Part shown: in pieces, positions 1 to 9,650 of the stretch
How the letters are laid out: each line of letters begins with the position of its first letter
How positions within the stretch are numbered: position 1 is the first letter of the stretch
Origin: Himantopus leucocephalus
Lineage: Eukaryota; Chordata; Aves; Charadriiformes; Recurvirostridae
DNA: 64,000 nt
Assembly (NCBI GenBank): GCA_003993805.1
Contig: RSEF01000001.1
Coordinates: 74,476,695 to 74,540,694 of the forward strand
Direction: 5' to 3'
The notes under the pieces: model-generated
Seen by the model: the letters and a program-made list of their open reading frames with translations, nothing else
What the model was told of the DNA's origin: nothing
Database searches by the model: none
Program-made: the position numbers and the translations under genes

Positions 1-3000
1 ATTCAGTTAGTTAATCATTGGATTCATGCGACTTTGTATTAGTTTCCAAGTTCAGTGCTTCATGGCAGATAGCCCATATCTCCCCATATTGTGCTCTCTG
101 CAACTGAGAACAGATGCAGGTGATCAATGCAGAATTCTACAGCTTCTCAGACAGTCTCGCAAGTCTGTTGCTGAGCCTGTTAATTTTGCTAGTTCCATTT
201 TCACGCTTGTATTAGAGGGCATGGGAAACCTTTACTCAGTTCTGCGCTCATGAGGTCACTGAGGAAGTTACACCATTCTCTTTTTATTAAAGATGGGATG
301 GTTTGGCTCTGTGAGTTTACAAATTTTTGGCAAAGCCGCTAATAGACAATGACCCTGGCAAAGCATAGATCCGTACCATCTTTAGTCAGCGAGGCGTCAC
401 TTTGGATCTGCTCCTACAGTCTAAGTTAGCTAGACAGAACCGCCTTACAGCTCTAGGCTGGCTAGCAGACTTTGGTAAGTCCCAGTATGATGAAGGTGAC
501 TTTACTATGAAACTCCATAGATCAGCAATTGTAAAAGGCTTACTTTTTCCTCAATCAGAGAGGTAGGTTACCACCTAGAAGCCTACTGCCCCCAACTGGT
601 ACACAGCAGGAGCTGACAAGATTAATGTTGGTTACTGAGGTGCAACGTCATTAACAGCCAGGACAACTTTAAGAAGACTGCTGTGTTACATCACAGCATG
701 CTTATAAATTGTGATAGCTCTGAAAGAACAGGGTAAAGTATGGTCACTGGTGCAGATATACATTGCAATTTCTTGTCTCTCTCTGGACCAAAGACCTCCA
801 AAAGAGGCATTTCTCCATGGTATTGGTTACCTCAGAACGTTCACTGTTTGACCTAGTGCTTCGACAGAGTAAAAGTAACTGCAGCTCTTCCCTTGCAAAC
901 TGAAAGCTAAGGAGGCAAGGAGTCAAAGGCAAAGCAAGATTCAACGTGGCTCCTTACTGTTCAGCAAGGATAAGAACCATACTATGGCAAGGAAAGTAAG
1001 TGTTCAAGTACATATCAGTTGTACATGCAAATTCTTCATACATTCAAGAGCCGCAGTTTGCTAGTAGTATTGTATCAGGCATTTAAATAAACTGGAGTGT
1101 AGGTCTTCCTAATGTTATTCCTCATCCTCCAGCAGCCAAGTCCAGCCCATCTTGCTCTCATAATTCAGTTGCAAAATTTAGGTACCAACAGACTTTTGAA
1201 GTCAAGCAGAGGACATTTGCAGGGCCATCTGTGCATTCCTCATGTAGCAAAACAAAACAGCATTACCTGTTTTGCTGTTCAGTGGTAAAACTTTGAAGTG
1301 ACTGGCAACAGCTAAAAGTTGTTGTGGGTCCAGTCTAAACAGTTTGGTTCACCCTTTCTATCATAGATGCATCTAGTATTTTGCAGTGTTGTTTTGGGAA
1401 GGATCCAATTTGGTTAACTGAAAGTTGAAATCACCTTTAGAAACTACCTTTGCTTGAGACCTCAGTAAAAAAACACTGATACAGAATAACTCCTTGTTAA
1501 TTATTCTAACAAGAACAATGAGGGATGACATACAGGCACACTGTAAATTTTGTTACAAGGACCATGCTGAGTGTGTTTTCTGTCTAGCTGTGATGTGCAT
1601 TAGAGTCTGGTAGAGTTTGAATACCAGTTAGTAAAAGGACACAGCAACTATCGATGCGTGTATATTGGCATTGCTACTGTATGGATTTTGCTTAAAATAA
1701 GTGAAAGTTCCAACTACAGCAAGCAACTTTGGTATGTAACCCATCTGGTATTTTTTCTAGGATATCCTGGGCTATGCATATTAAAAACTTTATTTGAAGG
1801 AAGAAGTCTTTCTCATGGAAAAACTTCCTATTTTCTGCCAGAGCTCCCTAAAGTCTAAAGAAAGCTCCTTTTTCCTGCTGCTCACTGGGTGACATATAGG
1901 CTTTCAGCTTGAAAGACTTCAGGACTAAATGAAATAGTCCTGATTTTGCAGAAATGCAGAGGAGCTGTACCTGCTTTAGACAGGTTACACAGATAATAGA
2001 CATACTGTCTGCTTACTCTTCTGCCCTGCCCGCAGCCTCTGGTTTTATGACCTATTACAGCAATTTGAAATTGTGTCACTGTATGCAGTTATTTCCCGTC
2101 CTTTAATTTTTATTCCTGAAGAAGTCCAGTAATGAGAGGAATATGACAAGTAAGTTTGATTTTTAAAATTTGTAATAGTGAACTGGATTGTTGTCACCAA
2201 TAATGAGAACAAACTGAGTTATGTGTTCTGGTTTTTGCCTTATACAGGGAAAAAGCATACAGTAAAGAAACATGCATGCAGCCTCGACAGACTCTATTCT
2301 TCCATGGACTTCTACTTCACCCATGTGATGAATATGTAACTTGACACTGGTATCACTGCTGATACACATTTAAAGCAGAAGTGGCGAGATGAGAGCAATG
2401 AACTGAGTTGCTGCTACTGACAAAGCTTGAACAGTCTTAAGAACTGTAGCACATGGAGAAAATGGCACCTAGAACAAGATGGTTTAAACAGTTTAGTGTT
2501 TCCTGTGGTAACATTTAACCTGCTATGAACACAGATGTAGTTATTGAACAGATGTTGCCATTGAAGAGAGAGACTCAGACAATATGGCTGTAAATCTCAC
2601 ATGAGATATTGAGTAGGGTACTGTTTCTTCACCACAGTAATCTCGCCTACTGCAAATTGTCAAAATTTAGAGTAGTTGTGGCAAAATGTTGAGGAAGAAC
2701 TCTGGATCAAACAGTTCACACAAACTAGCAGGCAAAGGCTATTGGTCTCATAGCTGGAAACACTCAGGGATGAAATGCATTGATATCATTATGTATAATC
2801 TTTTTAATATGAAGGACCAGGAGCAGAGGACATCTTGCAGTCCCTGCTCTAACAGCCCGTGTACTGCACCTGACGTGGAAGCTTATTCACAGCTCGTAGG
2901 TAGTCTTTGTCTAGGATGCAGTTCCCAAGAGCATTCCCAAAGCACCTGAGAAACAAGAGAGGTCACTGTGACTGAAAATAACACTTAATTCTCACTTAAC

Positions 3001-4699
3001 TTCTGAAAATGTACAAGTACTGATCTTTACTTACTTGAGTGCCCTCTTCAGTCCATCTGTTACTGCCTCCTTTCTTGCCTTTTCTAGGGACAAGGCTTTA
3101 GACTTTAGGCCTTCACTGACTCCATACCCCACATCTTCATGGTATGACCCATCCTGAAGTAAAATTTTAAAAATACTAAGTATAAGGGAATTTCTGCACA
3201 TACAGCACTTCTTGTTAGATGCTGTGCTTTCCTAAGCCTAATTACTCGCTCTTAGCTGGTTATTCTACAGCAAGGTCAATGTTTTGGACACCACTAGGTT
3301 CTCTGGTATAGTACAATACTCAAGAACCACAGTCTGACCTATGCATGAACTTTCATTCACAGCTTTAGGCAATTCCTCAACTATACACAGAGCAAACAAA
3401 AATCCACTTACCTTAAGCTGAACTTTCACAAATGCACAGACCCCCACATAGAACCTGCCATTGTTGAGGTCAACGAAGTCTGGAGAGGAAAAAGTAACAT
3501 CCTAAATAATACAAAAGACTCCTGATCCACATTTACATCTCATTTTGTCCTTTGAGGATGTTCATAAACCTGTACCATACTTGCTGAATGAGCCCGAGAT
3601 ATCATATCATCTTCTATAAAATGGAAAATGACTTACAAAATATTAACTGTAGTTTGAGAATGCTGACTTGCATATATGCCCTGGGCATGTTACATGATAC
3701 CTTCTGGTTTTTAGTGGCTAGACCTGCCAAACACTTACACCCTGCTACTACATGTATAAACTTAAACATATGAAAGAAGGAAGAGTTGTAAATGTTACTT
3801 CTCACTCAGCTACATATCCTAAATGTTCAAAGCATAACCGTTTTTTCAGCTGGAAGGAAAGATTTAAAGTATCAATTTATAAAAACAGTGATGGAAAAGA
3901 AACTGTTGTCTATAAAAGCAATGTCTTTCCTACTATATACTAGAAGTCTCTAATTTGCGAAACTTTGCACAAGGTTTTATCCAGGACAGACTGCCTGAAG
4001 AGCTTAACAGGTTGCAATACAACTCTCAAGCCAGAATCTCTAATCTAATTTTACACCAAGAGCAATGCTATATAATATAAATAATATAAATAGGGCACTC
4101 TAGTTAGCAGTCTTGCAAGTCTGATAGAAACATGACACATGTCTGAAATTAAATGCTTTGAAGTTCAAGTAACTCTACTCTGGGGTCCAAAAGGTCTTCT
4201 GTGCTCATCTGGTCTATCTATTTAATTGTTTTGTAAACCTGCTGGAGGTGCAAGCCCTTTTTCTACCCAAGAATTTAAAAACAAACATAACAATCCTCTG
4301 ACTCTGAATTTCTAAGGCATGACTTGTTATGGCATTATTTGAAAAAGATAGAAGTTTGAATGACATCAGTCCTTTCTTGACTGAAAAGGGGAAAAAACAA
4401 AAAGTGGTGCAGAATAGATGGAAAGCAATGAAGTGACTTGCTTTATGTCTAGAATCTACCAACCTGAGGTAAGAAAAAATTCCTGAAGGTGGGTGGGGGA
4501 GGAAGGAGGTACATTTAAGCAGCTTTGTTGAGCTACTTCAACAACCAGTCTTCAGTCTAAGCATAGCAGTCTGCAAACAAGGACAACACTGCTCTGGTAG
4601 GAACTATTTCAGCTATCGAGATGGAAGAAGCTTAAGCTTTAGGAGCACCCAAATACCGTTTTCTAGAAGAATTTTTCCAAAGCTTTCTACTGTAAAAAA
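1..4699. other. Non-coding stretch, probable ERC1 intron 1 or 5' flank
   Basis: No coding exon, RNA gene or recognisable repeat is visible here. Open frames are short (about 60-100 codons), lie on both strands and resemble no protein family I know. Base composition is AT-rich and evenly mixed, with no CpG-island-like block that would suggest a promoter. Because the next exon to the right starts behind a splice acceptor and its upstream part is untranslated, this stretch is most simply intron 1 of ERC1. The window itself does not prove that a 5' exon lies further left. Confidence 0.5.
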
Positions 4700-4799
4700 N
4701 NNNNNNNNNNNNNNNNNNNNNNNNNNNNNNNNNNNNNNNNNNNNNNNNNNNNNNNNNNNNNNNNNNNNNNNNNNNNNNNNNNNNNNNNNNNNNNNNNNN
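4700..4799. other. Assembly gap of 100 N
   Basis: This is a run of exactly 100 N, a conventional placeholder for a gap of unknown length. The left flank is unique sequence ending in an A run. The right flank is directly inside a CR1 3' region, so the 5' part of that CR1 copy is hidden in the gap. Confidence 0.98.
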
Positions 4800-5154
4800 A
4801 GAAGAGGAGGCTGAGGGGAGACCTTATCGCTCTCTACAACTAGGAGGTTTTGGCAAGGTGGGTGTGTGTCTCTTCTCCCAAGTAACAAGTAGTGATAGGC
4901 CAAGAGGAAAAGCGTCAAGTTGCACCAGGGGAGGTTTAGATTGAATATTAGAAAAAAATTTCTTCACCGAAAGGTTATCAAACATCGGAACAGGCTGCTC
5001 AGGGAAGTGGTTGAGTCACCATCCCTGAACATATTTAAAAGAGGTGTAGAAGTGGTGCTGAGGGACATGGTTTAGTGGTGGTTTTGGCAGTGTTAGGTTG
5101 ATGGTTGGCCTTGATGATCTTAAAGGTCTTCTCCAACCTAAATGATTCTGTAAG
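4800..5154 (+). mobile_element. CR1 LINE fragment, 3' region, sense orientation
   Basis: The sequence has the order of the avian CR1 3' region: the 'gaggctgaggggagacctta' block, then 'aaaaaatttcttcacc', then 'ggaacaggctgctcaggga', then 'ggttggccttgatgatctta', 'aaggtcttctccaacctaaa' and a terminal 'atgattctgta'. That order places the element on the + strand with its 3' end near 5154. The left end is cut by the assembly gap, so the degree of 5' truncation is unknown. It has many mismatches to the typical young CR1 and no intact frame. It is a dead non-LTR retrotransposon copy. Confidence 0.9.
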
Positions 5155-8100
5155 ATACCATGCTTTTGAGATTCCTAGTAAAATGCTAGTGTGGGTCAGA
5201 ATATGGAAAAACTTTAACTTTTCTGGTTATGCTGCTATCTGAAAGAAATCTTCCACATAATTTTGCTTGGACTTCTGGAAGGAAGCTAGAACTCTTACTT
5301 TTTCCCAATTAAGTGGTATTGCAAATGAGAAAAGGCATTTCTGTCACTTCCTTCACTTTGCTGTTTCCAGGATGAAAGATGTTTTTGCTAGCGTGAATTA
5401 TCTTAATTTCTACTTCTGCTTATGGATTCCTAATAACAAAGTGAAATAGCCAGTGATAAATGCTACTGGAAAAAAATTGGGGCGGGGGGAAGGTAAGATT
5501 TATCTTGTAACTTTTTTTCCTCTTGAACTATGACAAATCTGTGTGTCAGTGAAAATGAAACTGGCTGCATGGTTGGAGGGGTGTATTTAGTTAATATTTG
5601 AAGTATTCACAATTTTAAAGTCTAAAAATGGTTTAATGAGAGTTCTTATTTCAAGAGAAATACTGGAGGGTTAGGTTTGCTTGTTTCCAAAGACTTTTTT
5701 TTTTTTCTTAATCTACTGCTTTTGTTTGGTTTTGCTTTTGAAGAGTGAGTGCAGTATAACACGGGGCGGTGATGGCAGTGATGGAGTTGTTCTCCCTGAG
5801 TTTCACGTGTGTCCGCTCTGGGAATCCTTTCTGTAAACCTAATCAACAGCTAATTCTAGCAGCTGGCTTTCGTAGCTTGAATTAGTTCATTTTTCTGGAG
5901 TAACAGAGGGGATGGTGTCTACCTGTGAAACAAAGCATAAGACTGGTGTTTCCACTGAAGGTGAATGAAAGCTAACCTGCCTGCTGGGTGTATTAGAAGA
6001 TGACCGCTGCACAGCACCTGCTGTGGTACCAGCTCCTTTCAGCTGCCTGGGAAGCTGCTTTTCTGTCAAGGACATCAGTCGCTTTCATTCTTTGAAAAGC
6101 GATTAATAGTTTAACAAAATGTTAGCTAAAGCAAGGAGAAAGCAATTCCATGAGTTTAAATTACACTTTTCCATTCTGGGGGTGACTAACTCGTTAGAAA
6201 TGATGTAAAATCTTTTGTCTGCTTCTTGGATGTTGTTAAGCACTTTACTAGGTGATACTTCGGCATGCAACAGTAATGTACTTCTAGCAACATTTAAACA
6301 ATGTTTTTTGGGGAAAGTGCTTTAACTAAAATGCACAGAATAAAACAGGTCTAATCTTTTGTTTCAAGTTAAACTCATTTAAAGCAGTTAAGTGAATGAG
6401 TGTGTGCACTAATTTACTGTGGTGAGTTTCTAGCAAATGAATTAAGTGCTGTGATTTGGATTAATTTTCAAGAGAATCCTCATGAATACAAGCTCTCAGT
6501 TGAATGTGCTTCATTTAGTGTCAAAGAAATCATATCTGGCTTGTTTTGAGGGCTCAACTGATGTCACAGCGGCATTTTTAGCATTTTGCTATCTCAGTGA
6601 GATTAGTCTGGAATAACTTTTTGATTTGGAAGAAGTGTTTTTCTTCCAGATCTGGGGCACAGTGTCTTACTTATTGAAGCAACTCCAGTGAAACACTGTA
6701 GACGTTGTTACATAGTTTATATTTCTGTGCTGCTTTGCATAAGGATATGTAGCTGAAATAGAAGAAAAGTCTTATCAGTAACTTGTATTAAGAAAAAAAT
6801 AAAATCTGTAGGTGGTATTTTGGTAGCTAACTTCAATTATTAATATCGCTGGCTATCTTTCCTTGTCCTGTTTTCCTTCACATATGTGTTTAAAATATTC
6901 CATAGCAATATTGTTGCTAGCTTTGGTTGTCGTTTATAAAAAAAAAAAAAGAGAAAGTGAGAGTGAGCACTTGGGGATTGCTCACAAAACAGTATCAGCT
7001 TTCATAAGCTTTGTAAAATTATGCACGTATCTTCCATGAAATAGTGTGAAAATGAAAAAAAATGCTGGCTTACCCTGATCTTGTTTTCCATTTAAAACTT
7101 AGGGTTAAACTACACATTTTAAAACTGTTTCTTGTTGTATATTTCCCTATACTAACTTATCTCTGAAAGGAAAAATGATGTATCTTTTCTTCATCAGGCT
7201 TTTACTTTTTTTTCTTTCTACCCTTTTCCAGTATTTTTTTAAATATTATTTTTTTGGTCTCTTCCCCTCTACCTACTTTTACTATTTCTACAATTTCTTT
7301 TGTAAGTGTATTCCTCTTTCAAGCCTAATCTTTCATCTGCTTGCCCCATTATTATCTCACAAACATGCCATAGGGTTTGGAAAAATTTATTCAAAACCAA
7401 ATTGATTCAAACCAAACTTCTGAGCAGAAGGTGAGGCTAGATGAAAGCTGGTGTAAAAGGAAAGATAAGATAATATAAGACAATATAAGATGCTGCTGCT
7501 CTTTGGACACTATCTGGTATTCTTTCATCTAACACGGAGAGGTCACATGAGGAATGTTTCAGTGTTTGAATTTTTATTTCAGTTGAGCCCAACAGTGACT
7601 TGAAATATTTTACACTGGAAAAAATATATATAAAAAAGTGAGAACTGTATAGTGAGAGTAGTTTTACAGTGCAGTAGCTCAGTCACAAGAGTAGATTTTA
7701 TCCCTGTTGCTTGCTCCTCTACTAGATCTTTACTACTAACAGTGCTCTCAGCCCAGTACCTTGTACTAAAGAGTTACCTGCTAGCACTTGTAGAACAGCA
7801 TAATGTTAGAGTGCAAAAATAAGGAATTTTATTGCATATGCTACCAGAGTCCATGTTTAAAGAAAAAGTAGAGGGGAGGAGGAACTGTGACACAATGATG
7901 TCATACTGTTCTGTGTTTTAAGAGGTCCCTGCTGTTGGAATGATATTTCTTAATGGAATTAATCTGAGCTGGTTAATGAGAAGTATATTTTGATTGAAAT
8001 CTTTGTTTAACCTGAACAAAGATTCAAGTCATGTTTAGGACTGAATCCCAGTTCAAGAGAAAATAAGAGACTGGGACCAGTCTTCAGTGCAGGTGTGATT

Positions 8101-8752
8101 CTCTTGTTCCTCTTAATCTCATTGGTCCCATTGCTGTGTGATTGCTCTCCTTTCAGATGTGTATCTTTACTTGCTTAATCTTTGTAGTCAGTAATGATTT
8201 CATGATTCTTCTTAGTTTTGGTTCTGACTTCTGAGTTTGAAGGAGGGCTGACGGCAACACTAAAGGGGACCTGCTGGTCGAGATCATGATCAGAATCATT
8301 TCAGCCCATTCTGCCTTCCCATTTGCAGGATTATTTTCACGGCACCAGGGTTTAGAAACTGTATCCTACAGAAGCTAGCAGAGCTTGAAGTAAAAAAAAA
8401 AAAAAAATACTACTGAATGGGCTATAAATTTTGATTGTGTCTCTTATTCAGAAATGTAACAGGTAAAGAATTAGGGCCAGTTAGAAATAAGAAAAGTTAA
8501 ATGAGTTTTGTAGAGTTCAGGCCATGACCAACAAAATTATGGATTGAAAATTGATGGGTTCTTTTTCTCTCTTTACTGTCATAATATAACAACAGAAAAG
8601 CAAGAATAGAAGTTCCTTTTTGAGTTTAAATATTGGTTTAAATGAAAGGTTGCTTTTTTGTGAGTGGGAGTTGAAAAGATGATGGCGAAGTGTAAAGGTA
8701 GTAGAAGACACTTTATTCTAATGTGGGACAAAATATTTGGTGATAAACTAGG
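5155..8752. other. Non-coding stretch, probable distal part of ERC1 intron 1
   Basis: No exon or recognisable mobile element is visible. Simple runs occur: 12 T at 5695-5706, 13 A at 6938-6950 and 16 A at 8392-8407. The 6120-6620 segment is rich in ATTA/TAAT cores and could be regulatory, but that is only an impression. A Phe/Leu/Tyr-rich open frame at 7175-7405 is a by-product of T-rich DNA and not a membrane protein gene. Confidence 0.55.
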
Positions 8753-8810
8753 TATTTAATATGTTATTTTTATTGATACAGATTTTAATATGTTATTCTT
8801 ATTGATATAG
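8753..8810 (+). repeat. 29-bp tandem duplication carrying two candidate 3' splice sites
   Basis: Two adjacent 29-bp units, 8753-8781 and 8782-8810, agree at about 25 of 29 positions. The first ends in 'gatacag' and the second in 'gatatag', so each has a T-rich tract followed by AG. The second AG (8809-8810) immediately precedes the probable 5' UTR of the ERC1 start exon. The first AG (8780-8781) would lengthen that UTR by 29 nt. The duplication itself is read directly from the sequence. Which acceptor is used is inference. Confidence 0.75.
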
Positions 8811-8975
8811 GTATGGTCCTGAACATCGTGAGCACATGACTTCAGAGATGGACACCTGGATCTGTTATAAGTTGTGATTGGCCTTAAGCTGACTTACAAC
8901 TGTTGAAGAACTTAACAGGATTTCTCTCATTCCTGATTTATGCCTATCTAATTGCCTCACACCACCAGCTTAATC
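8811..8975 (+). promoter_or_regulatory. ERC1: ERC1 5' UTR segment of the start exon, with three short uORFs
   Basis: This is the likely untranslated leader between the splice acceptor and the ERC1 start codon. Three short upstream ORFs are visible. The first is 8813-8839 (8 codons plus stop). The second is 8836-8877 (13 codons plus stop, different frame, overlapping the first). The third is 8940-8951 (Met-Pro-Ile-stop). The last stop, TAA at 8949-8951, is in frame with ERC1, so the main ORF cannot extend upstream. If the leader is transcribed as drawn, the uORFs could reduce translation of the main frame. The 5' boundary is predicted from the acceptor sequence only. Confidence 0.6.
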
Positions 8976-9644
8976 ATGTATGGAAGTGCTCGGTCCGTTG
9001 GTAAGGTTGAGCCAAGCAACCAGAGTCCAGGGCGTTCACCAAGGCTGCCACGGTCACCACGCTTGGGCCATCGTCGCACCAACAGCACAGGAGGCAGTTC
9101 TGGGAGTAGTACTGGGGCTGGCAGTGGGAAAACCCTTTCTATGGAAAATATTCAGTCCTTAAATGCTGCCTATGCTACGTCCGGCCCTATGTATCTAAGT
9201 GACCATGAGAACGTGGGTGCAGACACCCCAAAAAGCACCATGACTTTGGGCCGATCTGGGGGGCGGCTGCCTTACGGTGTTAGGATGACTGCAATGGGTA
9301 GCAGCCCTAACATTGCCAGTAGTGGAGTTGCCAGTGATACTATTGCATTTGGAGAGCACCATCTCCCTCCAGTGAGTATGGCATCCACTGTGCCTCACTC
9401 ACTGCGTCAGGCCAGGGATAACACAATAATGGATCTGCAGACACAACTCAAAGAAGTATTAAGGGAAAATGATCTGCTTCGCAAGGATGTGGAAGTGAAA
9501 GAAAGCAAGTTGAGTTCTTCCATGAACAGTATCAAGACCTTCTGGAGTCCTGAGCTAAAAAAGGAGAGAGCTCTGAGGAAGGATGAAGCTTCAAAAATCA
9601 CCATTTGGAAGGAACAATATAGGGTTTTGCAAGAAGAAAACCAG
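8976..9644 (+). CDS. ERC1: ERC1 (ELKS), first coding exon, residues 1-223
   Basis: This exon encodes the N-terminus of ERC1, a presynaptic active-zone and cortical scaffold. In mammals ERC1 works with RIM, liprin-alpha, Bassoon and RAB6, and with the LL5/CLASP complex at the cell cortex. The start is ATG 8976: the protein begins MYGSARS, as in the family, and an in-frame TAA lies at 8949. Residues 1-55 are basic, Ser/Pro/Gly-rich and disordered, with SPGRSPRLPRSPR repeats at 17-29. Residues 53-75 are the conserved KTLSMENIQSLNAAYATSG block. Residues 105-145 include TAMGSSPNIASSG. From about 145 a coiled coil begins (QTQLKEVLRENDLLRKD) and leads into SSMNSIKTFWSPELKKER. KVEPSNQSP, GVRMTAM and EHHLPPVSM identify ERC1 rather than ERC2. 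The exon ends in phase 0 at CAG|gtttgt. Read-through of the donor would add nine codons before TAG at 9672. The full protein is about 1,100 residues, so this is a partial gene. Confidence 0.97.
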
Positions 9645-9650
9645 GTTTGT
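9645..9650 (+). other. ERC1: 5' splice site of ERC1 first coding exon (GTTTGT)
   Basis: The coding frame matches ERC1 up to the CAG at 9642-9644 and loses family resemblance immediately afterwards. The next family residues (HMQMTIQ) appear at 54994, so the donor must be here. It reads GTTTGT, with T instead of the usual A/G at +3, T instead of A at +4 and G at +5 retained. Confidence 0.88.

Noticed and set aside
7175..7405. Hydrophobic Phe/Leu/Tyr-rich frame resembling a membrane protein
   Set aside because: It is a consequence of T-rich DNA, with no family resemblance, no exon context and no splice signals.
8330..8407. Processed pseudogene or SINE ending in the 16-A run at 8392-8407
   Set aside because: No coding similarity, no tRNA-like promoter and no flanking duplication were visible.
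8952..8975. Upstream extension of the ERC1 frame from TTG 8952
   Set aside because: It is non-AUG, the family protein starts MYGSARS at 8976, and an in-frame TAA lies immediately before it.
8976..9644. Assignment to the paralog ERC2 (CAST)
   Set aside because: The N-terminal SVGKVEPSNQSP, the GVRMTAM context and the EHHLPPVSM segment fit ERC1. ERC2 has a different, His-rich stretch before the coiled coil.
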